Origin: Methanobrevibacter gottschalkii DSM 11977
GTDB lineage: Archaea > Methanobacteriota > Methanobacteria > Methanobacteriales > Methanobacteriaceae
NCBI RefSeq assembly: GCF_003814835.1
Contig: NZ_RKRG01000002.1
Span: 248,001 to 312,000 of the forward strand
Length of the DNA: 64,000 nucleotides
Direction: 5' to 3'
The translations under genes and the position numbers were made by a program. The notes below the pieces were generated by a model, which saw only the letters and a program-made list of their open reading frames with translations, did not search any database and had not been told where the DNA came from. Below, piece after piece: positions 28,199 to 36,523 of the stretch (within the stretch, counting starts at the first letter, position 1; each line of letters begins with the position of its first letter).

Positions 28199-29203
28199 AT
28201 GGAATTTCCAACTACAAGATTGAGAAGACTTAGAAAAAATGCTAAAATTAGAGATATTGTTCGTGAAACTAAACTTCTAAAAGAAGATTTAATTTATCCA
28301 ATTTATTTTAAAGAAGACCTTCAGGGATTGGAAAAAGAAGAAATTTCATCACTTCCTGGTGAATTCAGATACTCTTTAGATAGTGGTGTTGAATTTGCAA
28401 AAGAACTTGAGTCAAAAGGATTAAAATCAATTATTGTATTTGGAATACCGAAAGAAGAAACTAAAGATGAAATTGCTTCTCCAGATTATTCAGCAACAGG
28501 TATTGTTCAAAAAGCGATTAGAAGACTTAAAAACGAAACAAATCTTGTTATAATTAGTGATGTGTGTTTATGCCAATATACATCTCATGGTCATTGTGGA
28601 TTGATTAAAGAAAATGAGGACACTGATGATGGAATTGAAATTTTAAACGATGAATCATTACCTTACATTGCAAAAGTGGCATTGTCTCATGCTGAGGCAG
28701 GTGCAGATATTGTTGCACCATCTGACATGATGGATGGGAGAATAAAATCTATTCGTGAAACTTTAGATGAAAATGGATATTATAATGTAATGATAATGGC
28801 TTATTCTGCAAAATATGCATCAGCTTTTTATGAACCATTTAGAGTTGCAGCTTGCTCATCCCCACATTTGGGAGATAGGAAATCTTATCAAATGGATCCG
28901 GGCAATGCAGTTGAAGCAATTCGTGAATGTGAGCTTGATGTAGTTGAAGGTTGTGACTTTTTAATGGTAAAACCGGCACTCCCATACTTGGATGTAGTTC
29001 GGATGGTTCGTGATGAGTTCATGTTACCTTTAGTTGCATATAATGTAAGCGGAGAATATGCAATGATTATGGCAGCTATTGAGAAAGGATTTTTAACAGA
29101 AAGAGCGATTACCGAATCGTTGCTCTCAATTAAAAGAGCTGGTGCAGATTTGATAATCACTAACTTCGCACCTTATTTGCTTTTAAATGATGTGATAGAA
29201 TGA
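28199..29203 (+). CDS. hemB: Porphobilinogen synthase (delta-aminolevulinate dehydratase)
   Basis: It condenses two 5-aminolevulinates to porphobilinogen for corrin and F430 synthesis. Motifs: [19 protein letters not shown] at the N-terminus, the zinc ligands [12 protein letters not shown] near residue 120, the Schiff-base lysines in [15 protein letters not shown] and [13 protein letters not shown]. The cysteine set marks the zinc-dependent type. I start it at ATG 28199, since GTGAT (28190-28194) is a ribosome binding site rather than a start codon. The stop overlaps the next start (ATGA). Confidence 0.96.
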   Translation: MEFPTTRLRRLRKNAKIRDIVRETKLLKEDLIYPIYFKEDLQGLEKEEISSLPGEFRYSLDSGVEFAKELESKGLKSIIVFGIPKEETKDEIASPDYSATGIVQKAIRRLKNETNLVIISDVCLCQYTSHGHCGLIKENEDTDDGIEILNDESLPYIAKVALSHAEAGADIVAPSDMMDGRIKSIRETLDENGYYNVMIMAYSAKYASAFYEPFRVAACSSPHLGDRKSYQMDPGNAVEAIRECELDVVEGCDFLMVKPALPYLDVVRMVRDEFMLPLVAYNVSGEYAMIMAAIEKGFLTERAITESLLSIKRAGADLIITNFAPYLLLNDVIE

Positions 29204-30081
29204 ATGCATCTGAAATCGCAAAAATTGCTCAGATTGCATCAGCACTTGAAGTAAGCGGATATCCAAAACCTGGAAATGTTCACAGAATTCGTGATTATGA
29301 TGATATGGAGTTTGAGGACTTTGTAATCAGTGGAATTGTAATTGGAGACACTATTCGTGAAGCATGTGATGATGTTGATGTTAAAAATCCTAAGTTGGGT
29401 AAATACATCTTACAAGCAGTATCTGAAACTGATAAATGGATTAAAAATAACACAAATCTTGGTATTGTCATGATGATTATTCCAATTGCAGTTGCGGCAG
29501 CTATTAGTAATTCATTTGATGAAATTCGTGATAATATAAAAGTATTAATGAAAAATACTTCAGTTGATGATGCATGTGATCTTTATGATGCAATTAATAT
29601 TGCAGATGCAGGGGGGATGGGTGACCAAGATGAATATGATGTGGCTAGTGATAATGCTAAAAAGGGACTTAAAGAAAATAAACAGACAATGTATGATGTT
29701 TTAAAAATCTCAGCTCCCTGGGACATGTTAGCTCGTGAAATGACATCGGATATGCCCGCTGTTTTTGAAATTGGTTATCCTACTTATCATGAATTGTCTA
29801 AAAAGAAATCTAAAAATGAAACTTGCATTTTAACATTCTTAACATTGCTCTCTCAAGTTCCTGATACTTTAATCTCAAGAAAATATGGTTCTGATGAAGC
29901 TTTAAAGATTTCTATGATGACTAGGGATTTGCTTAATCTTAAAAATGAATCTGATTTTAAAGATAAGCTTAAAGAATTCGATGATTTCTTATTTAAAAAT
30001 AAATATAATCCGGGAACAACTGCCGATTTAACTGCAGCCTCTATTTTTGTAAGCTATTTGAAAGATAATTTTATGATTTAG
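29200..30081 (+). CDS. CitG-like triphosphoribosyl-dephospho-CoA synthase family protein
   Basis: The 293-residue helical protein matches the CitG/MdcB family: [22 protein letters not shown] at the N-terminus, then [38 protein letters not shown] near 138-152 and [14 protein letters not shown] near the end. In bacteria the family makes the citrate- or malonate-lyase prosthetic group. Methanogens lack these lyases, so the true substrate here is unknown; a nucleotide-transferase role is inferred. It overlaps hemB by 4 bases. Confidence 0.82.
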   Translation: MNASEIAKIAQIASALEVSGYPKPGNVHRIRDYDDMEFEDFVISGIVIGDTIREACDDVDVKNPKLGKYILQAVSETDKWIKNNTNLGIVMMIIPIAVAAAISNSFDEIRDNIKVLMKNTSVDDACDLYDAINIADAGGMGDQDEYDVASDNAKKGLKENKQTMYDVLKISAPWDMLAREMTSDMPAVFEIGYPTYHELSKKKSKNETCILTFLTLLSQVPDTLISRKYGSDEALKISMMTRDLLNLKNESDFKDKLKEFDDFLFKNKYNPGTTADLTAASIFVSYLKDNFMI

Positions 30082-30095
30082 GGAATTTATTCCCT
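30080..30095 (+). terminator. Hairpin at end of hemB-citG-like unit
   Basis: AGGGAAT (30080-30086) pairs with ATTCCCT (30089-30095), overlapping the TAG stop and followed by TTATATAA. A short stem; moderate support as a transcript end. Confidence 0.4.
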
Positions 30096-30246
30096 TTATA
30101 TAATTTGGGGTTAAATGTTCAATTATATAATATTTAAATAGATATAGTTTAATCATTTTTCAATAACTATTTAAAGACCTAATTTAAAATAATATAAATA
30201 ACTTATTGGTGAAAATAGTAATACATAATATAAATGGGGATTTAAT

Positions 30247-30570
30247 ATGGAAATTGAATATAATAAACATGCAACATATCCTCCTTTAATTGAGGATTTA
30301 GTAAATGAATTGTTAAAAGATGATTTTGTGCATTTTAAAATTTTATGTGCAAATGAAGTGCATCATTTTAATAAATCTGATAATTCTATCATTAAATTTG
30401 AAACTACATATGTAAAAGAAACTTGTGAAAACGGTGATATGTTATATATTGCATATCCTGATATTTTCAGAGTTAAACTGTACAGGGATGCAACTCAATA
30501 CATTAAAGATAAAGAAAAAATTGATGCATTTAATGATGTCGACTGGACTGGAAATAGAATTATATTCTAG
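30247..30570 (+). CDS. Small protein of unknown function
   Basis: A soluble 107-residue protein with His-rich beginnings (HATYPPLIEDLVNELLKDDF, CANEVHHFNK) and later beta strands (SIIKFETTYVKETCENGDMLYIAYPD). No family recognised. GGGGATTTAAT precedes ATG 30247. It is monocistronic between the hemB unit and pheS. Confidence 0.65.
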   Translation: MEIEYNKHATYPPLIEDLVNELLKDDFVHFKILCANEVHHFNKSDNSIIKFETTYVKETCENGDMLYIAYPDIFRVKLYRDATQYIKDKEKIDAFNDVDWTGNRIIF

Positions 30571-30635
30571 TTTTACTTTTTTTTAATTTTTTAATTTATT
30601 TTTTTATTGATCTGTTTTTTACATTTTACCATATC

Positions 30636-30645
30636 TTTATAAATA
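30636..30645 (+). promoter_or_regulatory. TATA box of pheS
   Basis: TTTATAAATA lies 51-60 bases before the pheS ATG at 30696, predicting transcription from near 30668. Confidence 0.45.
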
Positions 30646-30695
30646 ATTTTAAACAGATATTATTATATTATTAATTTATATTTTATGGTGTTTAA

Positions 30696-32240
30696 ATGAG
30701 TGAGGATATTAAAAAAACCATTAATGAATTACATATTTACGAAAAAAAACTTTTAAAAGAATTGGAAGCAAGTGCAAATGCAAATCCCGAAAAAATAGCT
30801 GAAAAAACTGGCATGGATATTAAAGCAGTTATGAGTGCAGCCGGATCTCTTGCTTCAAAAGATATTATTGAAGTAGATAAAGAAGTTGAAGAGGTAATTT
30901 CTTTATCTGATGTGGGTTTGGAATTTGTTCAGGATAAACTTCCAGAACGTAAAATTCTTGATGTTTTAATTGAAAAAAAAGAAATACATATGAAAGATTT
31001 GACTGATATTTCTGGCCTTGATAAAAAAGAATCTAATATTGCTATTGGTTGGTTACGCCGTAAAAACTGGGCTCAAATTGATAAAGGTGTTGTTAAATTA
31101 ACTGATGATGGTATTGCATTTAAAGATAAACTAGGTGATGATGAAGAATTACTGAATATTTTATCTGAGACTAAAAACATTATAAAAGAAAATTTGTCCG
31201 GCGATTTAATTGACGGATTTAATAAATTAAATGAAAGAAAAAATATCTTAAACATTAAAAAAAATACCTCACATTCTTTTAAACTTTTAGATAAAGGTGA
31301 AGCAATACTCAAACAGGGATTCACTATTCAAAAACAAGCTACCCAATTAACACACCAACAATTAAAAGATGGGGAATGGAAAAACTTACAGTATCGTCCT
31401 TATGATATTAATGCTGAAGCACCTATTGTTTTTGCTGGTAAAAAACATCCTTTAAGGGTTATTATTGATGAAATCAGAGAAATCTTCTTAAACATGGGAT
31501 TTTCTGAAGATAATGGACAATATGTAGAATCAGCTTTTTGGAACTTTGATTCTCTTTTCCAACCACAAGATCATGCGGCTCGTGAAATGCAGGATACATT
31601 TTACTTAAAAAACCCTTTAACTTGTGATTTGCCAGATATGGATTTGGTAAAACGCACTGCTGAAACTCATGAAACTGGTGCCGGCACAGGTTCTGTTGGC
31701 TGGCAGTATGATTGGAGTGAAGATATTGCACGTCAAAGTGTTTTAAGAACTCATACAACAGGAATTTCTACAAAACATTTATTTGAACATGAGCCTCCAA
31801 TCAAAATGTTTTCTGTGGGGAGAGTGTTTAGAAGGGAAACTTTTGATTATAAACACTTACCTGAGTTTCACCAAGTTGAAGGACTTGTATGTGATGAAGG
31901 AATTAGCTTCCAAAATCTTCTTGGAACTTTAAAAGAATTTTATAAGAAATTAGGTTTTGAAGTAAGATTCAGACCGGCTTATTTCCCTTACACTTATTTA
32001 TCTACTGAAACCGAAATTTATTTGGAAGAAAAAGAAAGTTGGATTGAACTTGGAGGGGCGGGGATGTTTAGGCCAGAAGTGCTAAAACCTTTAGGAATCA
32101 ATCAACCAGCTTTAGCTTTCGGTTTAGGTATTGAAAGGCTTGCAATGATTAGATATGATGTGGAAGACATTCGTATGCTTTATAAGAGTGATATTAAATG
32201 GCTTCGTGAATTACCTATTGATAGGGGAGTCGAATTATAA
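30696..32240 (+). CDS. pheS: Phenylalanyl-tRNA synthetase alpha subunit
   Basis: Class II synthetase subunit, working with PheT (not in the window) as an alpha2-beta2 enzyme. The first about 200 residues are winged-helix-like DNA/RNA-binding repeats of archaeal and eukaryal PheS ([20 protein letters not shown]). Catalytic motif 2 is [19 protein letters not shown] near residue 390, and motif 3 is [18 protein letters not shown] near 480. Length 514 matches the archaeal type. Its stop overlaps the xth start by one base (TAATG). Confidence 0.96.
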   Translation: MSEDIKKTINELHIYEKKLLKELEASANANPEKIAEKTGMDIKAVMSAAGSLASKDIIEVDKEVEEVISLSDVGLEFVQDKLPERKILDVLIEKKEIHMKDLTDISGLDKKESNIAIGWLRRKNWAQIDKGVVKLTDDGIAFKDKLGDDEELLNILSETKNIIKENLSGDLIDGFNKLNERKNILNIKKNTSHSFKLLDKGEAILKQGFTIQKQATQLTHQQLKDGEWKNLQYRPYDINAEAPIVFAGKKHPLRVIIDEIREIFLNMGFSEDNGQYVESAFWNFDSLFQPQDHAAREMQDTFYLKNPLTCDLPDMDLVKRTAETHETGAGTGSVGWQYDWSEDIARQSVLRTHTTGISTKHLFEHEPPIKMFSVGRVFRRETFDYKHLPEFHQVEGLVCDEGISFQNLLGTLKEFYKKLGFEVRFRPAYFPYTYLSTETEIYLEEKESWIELGGAGMFRPEVLKPLGINQPALAFGLGIERLAMIRYDVEDIRMLYKSDIKWLRELPIDRGVEL

Positions 32241-33013
32241 TGTCTATAAAGCTAGTTTCTTGGAATGTTAATGGAATTAGGGCACTCTCAAAAAAAGAAG
32301 AATTTTGGGAATGGTTTGATAATACTGATGCAGATATTATTAATTTTCAAGAAGTAAGGTCTACAAAAGAACAAATTCCAGAAAAATTAGCAGATGTTGA
32401 AGGATTTCATAAATCATTTAATGAAGCCGAAAAGAAAGGGTACAGTGGTGTTGGAACTTATTCTAAGATTGAACCTGTTGATGTTGTTAAAGGTTTAGGT
32501 ATTGAAGAACTTGACGGTGAAGGAAGGGTTTTAAGAATCGAGTATCCTAACTTTATTTTATATAATATTTATTTCCCAAACAGCGGCACGGGAGCTAAAA
32601 GACTGGATTTTAAAGTTGAGTTCTGTAATGCATTATTAAAACAGATTGTTGATCTGAAAAATAAAGGTAAAAATGTTGTTGTTACTGGAGATTATAACAT
32701 TGCTCACAATCCAATAGATGTTTATAACCCTAAAAATTGCGAAGGAAAATCAGGATATTTGCCTGAAGAACGTTCATGGTTGGATGAACTTGAAAACGCA
32801 GGTTTTGTTGATACATTCAGGATGTTTGATGAAGGGGAAAATAACTTTACCTGGTGGAGTTATAGAACTCGTGCTCGTGAGAGAAATGCTGGTTGGAGAC
32901 TTGATTATTTTTATGTAAATGAAGAAATAAAAGGCAATGTAAAATCGGCTAAAATTTTAAATGAGGTTTTTGGTTCAGACCATTGTCCTGTGACTTTAGA
33001 GCTTGATTTCTAA
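32240..33013 (+). CDS. xth: Exodeoxyribonuclease III-type AP endonuclease
   Basis: A 257-residue enzyme of the ExoIII/APE1 family acting in base-excision repair. Motifs: LVSWNVNGIRALSKK (Asn), INFQEVRSTKEQIP (metal Glu), YNIYFPNSGTG (catalytic Tyr region), VTGDYNIAHNPIDV (catalytic Asp/Asn) and FGSDHCPVTL (Asp-His) at the C-terminus. Translationally coupled to pheS. It converges on the HAD phosphatase gene. Confidence 0.95.
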   Translation: MSIKLVSWNVNGIRALSKKEEFWEWFDNTDADIINFQEVRSTKEQIPEKLADVEGFHKSFNEAEKKGYSGVGTYSKIEPVDVVKGLGIEELDGEGRVLRIEYPNFILYNIYFPNSGTGAKRLDFKVEFCNALLKQIVDLKNKGKNVVVTGDYNIAHNPIDVYNPKNCEGKSGYLPEERSWLDELENAGFVDTFRMFDEGENNFTWWSYRTRARERNAGWRLDYFYVNEEIKGNVKSAKILNEVFGSDHCPVTLELDF

Positions 33014-33036
33014 AAAAGAGTTAAATTGATTGATGA

Positions 33037-33732
33037 TTATAATATTGTATCCACATCACCAATATTTTCAATAATTTTAATGTCTAATTTATTTTTCTTG
33101 ATAAATTCTCTGTCTTCTTCGGTTACATCAGAATTTACAAGAATTGCACTCATTCCTGCATTAACTGCACCTAATCCATCTTCTTTTAATTTATTACCTA
33201 TCATAACAGATTTTTCAGGATTTCCTCTCATTTTTCTAAGTGCAACATCATAAATTAAGTTGTCGGGCTTTTCTTTACCCACTTCTTCAGAGGTAATTAC
33301 TGCATCGAAAAATGAATAGACATTAAGCCTAACAAGTTTTTCCCATTGTTTAATGGTAATGCCGTTTGAAATAACAGCTAGACGGTATCCTCTACTTTTA
33401 AGATAAATTAAGGTGTCGATTGTTTCTGCAAAAGGTCTTAAAAGTGCCATTTTAACATTGTGGTAGGTAACCATTCCAAGTGCTACAAGCATTGGATCCT
33501 CATGGCCTAAGACAACTTGTGTTAATATGTTAAAATGTTTATTGTAATTAGATCCTTTTTCACGGATAATTGTTTTTAAAACACCGTATGCTTCATCTTT
33601 ATCTAAAGGCAAGCCATTATCTACCATTAATCCAATGGCTGCTTTTCTAGCGGTTTCAGCAAAATTTGATGTATCAAGTAATGTACCATCTATATCAAAA
33701 AAAACTACACGATCGTTGTCATTGTTAATCAT
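33037..33732 (-). CDS. HAD-superfamily phosphatase (TIGR02253-like)
   Basis: The 231-residue protein has HAD motif I VVFFDIDGTLLDTSN (residues 8-22), motif II LAVISNGITIKQW, motif III lysine in EEVGKEKPDNLIYD and motif IV MIGNKLKEDGLGA. The helical cap is of the C1 type. It resembles the archaeal TIGR02253 group, some members of which dephosphorylate glyceraldehyde 3-phosphate. The start ATG 33732 has no strong ribosome binding site and lies close to a TATA-like stretch, so the transcript may be nearly leaderless. Confidence 0.88.
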   Translation of the reverse strand: MINNDNDRVVFFDIDGTLLDTSNFAETARKAAIGLMVDNGLPLDKDEAYGVLKTIIREKGSNYNKHFNILTQVVLGHEDPMLVALGMVTYHNVKMALLRPFAETIDTLIYLKSRGYRLAVISNGITIKQWEKLVRLNVYSFFDAVITSEEVGKEKPDNLIYDVALRKMRGNPEKSVMIGNKLKEDGLGAVNAGMSAILVNSDVTEEDREFIKKNKLDIKIIENIGDVDTIL

Positions 33733-33770
33733 ATAAGACTTATTATAGTTTTGAAAATATTTAAATTTTT

Positions 33771-34454
33771 TTAGAAGAATGCATCTAAACTTTGCTGGAC
33801 TTCCCCTTTTGCCATGTCTTCTAAGTCTCTTTTTGTATATCCGAATGAATACATGATTCTCTCAATAGCTGGAATTAGCTGATTGTTGATATAATAATTT
33901 TTATCATATGTATAACCCTCACTGTATTCGTAAGGTACTGCACGCTGACTGATAGAACCTTTTCCTTTAACAATTATATACTGTATAATAGTTCCACGGG
34001 AGACTTTAATCCCATGTTCTTCAATTTTTCTTGCAGCTATTACATGAGGTCCAACTTGTTTGTATTGGTCAAGAGGTTTAGTGATTTGTGTGTGAATTAT
34101 CATTTCTTTTTTATCCACATTGCCTTTTTTAATATTTTTTAAGACTTTTTTAACTTCATTGATTGCTTTATCAGCATCACCTTCTTTTAAAATAGCCATT
34201 AAAACTGCTTCTTGTGTTTTTTTAACAATAGGTGCCCAGTCTCTTCTAACTAATTCTAATCCTTTTGCTATAATCTCCCCATCTTCGATTACAGCATATC
34301 TTTTTTTACTTACGAAAAATCCTCTTCTGTAAAATCCTTCGTATTCAAGTTCCATACTCTCTGGAAGAGTTGAATTAAGATATTTTAGAAATATTTGAGC
34401 TTGCTCTTTGATTTCTGCTTCAAGTTCTAATTGTTCTTTTGTCTCACTGACCAA
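33771..34454 (-). CDS. polB2: DNA polymerase B C-terminal subunit (PolB2 of the split enzyme)
   Basis: This is the thumb part of a family B replicative polymerase encoded as its own gene. It holds FFVSKKRYAVIEDGEIIAKG and LELVRRDWAPIVK (the KKRY region just after palm motif C), then QYIIVKGKGSISQRAVPYE. Polymerase motifs A, B and C and the exonuclease are absent and must lie in PolB1 elsewhere, as in Methanothermobacter. The last eight residues QQSLDAFF form a complete PCNA-interacting box. AGGTG sits at the GTG 34463, so TTG 34454 is the more likely start (about 227 residues). Confidence 0.9.
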   Translation of the reverse strand: MVSETKEQLELEAEIKEQAQIFLKYLNSTLPESMELEYEGFYRRGFFVSKKRYAVIEDGEIIAKGLELVRRDWAPIVKKTQEAVLMAILKEGDADKAINEVKKVLKNIKKGNVDKKEMIIHTQITKPLDQYKQVGPHVIAARKIEEHGIKVSRGTIIQYIIVKGKGSISQRAVPYEYSEGYTYDKNYYINNQLIPAIERIMYSFGYTKRDLEDMAKGEVQQSLDAFF

Positions 34455-34646
34455 TTCTGACACCTATTTTAAATTTTGATTTAGCTTATTAATAATACTT
34501 TTCTAATGCAATTTTTTAAAATTATATTAATTTTACTTACTTAAAATGCGATAATTGATATTAATAATAGTTTATATTAGTTTTCAAATGCTCTTAGATG
34601 TGTTTTATATGTTTCAACAAATATACTATCTGTGAGGTTTGATACG

Positions 34647-34991
34647 ATGAAAAAAAGATTGATTTCAAGCTATGATGAGATAAATGATATATTTGTTGGA
34701 AAAGTTGATGGTGAAAATGGTTTTTATGCGGACTTTGATATTTCGGATGGGATATTTCTTGGAATTAACAAAGATAACTGTCCAAATTCAATATATGTAA
34801 GTGATGCATCTCGTGTACTGAATGTTTCAAAACAAACTTTAGAAAATTCAGATGTTAAAATAACAGTTAGTTGTGATTCAACATGTTTGTATTTTTCAAT
34901 GTTTATTGGAAACTTACATATCTGTTCATATAGGTGTAAAAACATATTTAAAATTCCATTCATTGACTTTGAAATGGATAGTAACTATTAA
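34647..34991 (+). CDS. Small protein of unknown function
   Basis: About 114 residues from ATG 34647; the GTG at 34632 is part of a GTGAGGTTTGAT ribosome binding site. Mostly beta-strand-like (DIFVGKVDGENGFYADFDIS, IFLGINKDNCPNSIYVSDA). The pattern MKKRLISSYDEINDIFVGKV resembles small DUF2283-type proteins (DxxxD/Y-type repeats), which I offer as a guess. Cysteines in SCDSTCLYFS and HICSYRCKN are notable. First of three small genes before the S8e gene. Confidence 0.6.
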   Translation: MKKRLISSYDEINDIFVGKVDGENGFYADFDISDGIFLGINKDNCPNSIYVSDASRVLNVSKQTLENSDVKITVSCDSTCLYFSMFIGNLHICSYRCKNIFKIPFIDFEMDSNY

Positions 34992-35004
34992 TGTTACTGT
35001 CCAT
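34974..35004 (+). terminator. Hairpin after the 34647 gene
   Basis: ATGGATAGTAAC (34974-34985) and GTTACTGTCCAT (34993-35004) form a 12-bp stem with one G-T pair and a 7-base loop, overlapping the TAA stop. TTAAATTTTAAAT follows. Confidence 0.5.
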
Positions 35005-35054
35005 TAAATTTTAAATATTAAATAAATAATATTTATATTAAGGGAGAAGATATC

Positions 35055-35330
35055 GTGGATAATCCAAAAATAAATGTTAACTCGGAAGATGAAATAGTAA
35101 TTGTCGTTCCTAAAGATGTTGATGAAGACGAGTTAGTGATTGATTTAGATGAATTAGGTATTGATATTGAGCAATTGGGTGATGAAGTTAATATTGTAAT
35201 TCAAGTTGAAGGCGATGATGAGTTGGAAAGCGATTTCATCACTGATGAGGATTTTATATTGGAACCAAATGAATGGTATTTTGATGATGATCCTTATGGT
35301 ATTGTATATTATGAATTTCCAGAAGAATGA
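35055..35330 (+). CDS. Very acidic small protein
   Basis: A 91-residue protein with over a third Asp/Glu (NSEDEIVIVVPKDVDEDELV, DLDELGIDIEQLGDEVNIV) and no basic patches. Start GTG 35055 follows AGGGAGA. Four bases separate it from the next gene, so the pair is one unit. Unknown; strongly acidic small proteins can be nucleic-acid mimics, chaperones or partners, and nothing here decides it. Confidence 0.65.
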   Translation: MDNPKINVNSEDEIVIVVPKDVDEDELVIDLDELGIDIEQLGDEVNIVIQVEGDDELESDFITDEDFILEPNEWYFDDDPYGIVYYEFPEE

Positions 35331-35342
35331 CAGGTGGGATTA

Positions 35343-35573
35343 ATGGATAAAGAAATTCCTTATTATGTTTTAGATGAAAATGGTCAAATAGGTTCAATCA
35401 ATGAACCTTACATTGATGATGGTGATTTAAAAGAATTATTGTTATCAATTTTGGGGGATGACATTCCTCAAGAAGAGATTCAAAAGATTTTAGATGCTTC
35501 GGCCGATGAAAAATTAACTGAAGATGAATTTGATAAGTTGGTCGATGAATTTATTTTAAAAAATAAGAAGTAA
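35343..35573 (+). CDS. Small acidic protein of unknown function
   Basis: From ATG 35343 (76 residues), preceded by AGGTGG at 35332-35337; the GTG at 35334 lies inside that site. Acidic, helical (DLKELLLSILGDDIPQEEI, DEFDKLVDEFILKN). No family recognised. Co-transcribed with the 35055 gene. Confidence 0.62.
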   Translation: MDKEIPYYVLDENGQIGSINEPYIDDGDLKELLLSILGDDIPQEEIQKILDASADEKLTEDEFDKLVDEFILKNKK

Positions 35574-35604
35574 AATTACTGTTTTTGACCTTAAAAATAA
35601 AACA

Positions 35605-35615
35605 TTTATATATAA
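35605..35615 (+). promoter_or_regulatory. TATA box of the S8e transcript
   Basis: TTTATATATAA predicts transcription from near 35640, directly before the leader stem that begins at 35648. Confidence 0.5.
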
Positions 35616-35647
35616 GAATAAAGTAATATTTTAATATCATTATTCAT

Positions 35648-35718
35648 TAAGGCTCTTTTTTGCTCTCAAAATTAATTTATCACAAATCTTGCCGATAAGT
35701 TAATGGAAAAGAGGCTTA
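35648..35718 (+). ncRNA. Structured leader RNA before rps8e (candidate)
   Basis: Two nested stems are visible. The outer pairs TAAGGCTCTTTT (35648-35659) with AAAAGAGGCTTA (35707-35718), 11 of 12 pairs. The inner pairs TTAATTTATC (35672-35681) with GATAAGTTAA (35694-35703), 10 of 10 with one G-U, closing the loop ACAAATCTTGCC. A 12-base and a 3-base strand form the internal loop. The start matches the predicted transcription start and the rps8e ATG follows 47 bases later, so this is a candidate autoregulatory leader or a small RNA. Confidence 0.5.
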
Positions 35719-35764
35719 CTGACAGCGATTATTATTTGTATAATTATATTAATTAGGTGAAATA

Positions 35765-36139
35765 ATGGCAATTTCTCAAGGAAAATCAACAAGGAGTCCT
35801 TCCGGTGCAAGAAATGTTGCAAACCGTGGAAAAAGAAAATCCGAATTAGGAAGAGACCCAGCAGAAACTAGGTTAGATGCAAAAAGATTAAGAAAAATTA
35901 GAACTCGTGGCGGAAACGAAAAACTCAGATTGGCTACTGGTAATAGAATCAATGTTACTGATGCAGATGGTAAAACCAAGGTTTTAGATATTCTCAACGT
36001 AGTAGAAAACACTGCAAACCCTAACTATGTAAGAAGAAACATCATTACCAAAGGTGCAATTGTAGAAACTGCTGAAGGTAAGGCTAAAGTAACATCAAGA
36101 CCTGGTCAGGATGGTGTTATTAACGGAATTTTAATTTAA
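35765..36139 (+). CDS. rps8e: Ribosomal protein S8e
   Basis: Small-subunit ribosomal protein of archaea and eukaryotes. The 124 residues start with [19 protein letters not shown] and [16 protein letters not shown], the family signature, and end in a small beta-barrel ([40 protein letters not shown]). AGGTGAAAT precedes ATG 35765. It has its own promoter and an unusual structured leader. Confidence 0.96.
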   Translation: MAISQGKSTRSPSGARNVANRGKRKSELGRDPAETRLDAKRLRKIRTRGGNEKLRLATGNRINVTDADGKTKVLDILNVVENTANPNYVRRNIITKGAIVETAEGKAKVTSRPGQDGVINGILI

Positions 36140-36156
36140 AGATTTTTCTTTAAATT
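36133..36156 (+). terminator. Hairpin across the rps8e stop
   Basis: AATTTAAAGA (36133-36142) and TCTTTAAATT (36147-36156) pair perfectly with a TTTT loop, include the TAA stop and are followed by TCTCTTTTTTT. Confidence 0.55.
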
Positions 36157-36523
36157 TCTCTTTTTTTGAGTCTGTAATTAATTTTATAGGCTTTTTTGAT
36201 TTTTATTTTTTTATAATTGAAGTTTTATTTCGATAAAACCAATTCTAATTTTGTTTAATTGAATTTTAATTATTAAAATAGCAGATTACATTAACAAGTG
36301 ATGTGAATATTATTTTATGAGTAAATAATTAATATAATTCTAATAATAAACTTAATAGAGTTATTTTTTTTGATAAAATTTAATAAAATCTCAAAATCAA
36401 AAATGCTAATCTTTCTGACAGTTCCTTAAATTAATAAAAACCATATATATTTAATATATAGATATATAATCTATAAGATTAATTTAATGATTTATTTATT
36501 AATTGAATAGAAGGATGAATAAA
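36140..36523. other. Intergenic region before the MFS gene
   Basis: About 384 AT-rich bases with no open frame beyond the terminator hairpin. Its right end carries the TATA-like and inverted-repeat promoter sequence of the transporter gene. Confidence 0.5.
36457..36475 (+). promoter_or_regulatory. Inverted repeat in the MFS promoter
   Basis: TATAGAT (36457-36463) and ATCTATA (36469-36475) are perfect arms around ATATA, overlapping the TATA-rich promoter (ATATATATTTAATATATA from 36443). It is a plausible operator for a drug-responsive repressor; AT-rich DNA makes chance arms common. Confidence 0.35.

Noticed and set aside
29200-30081. CitG as part of a citrate lyase system
   Set aside because: No lyase or acyl-carrier genes nearby, and methanogens lack citrate lyase; kept only as family name.
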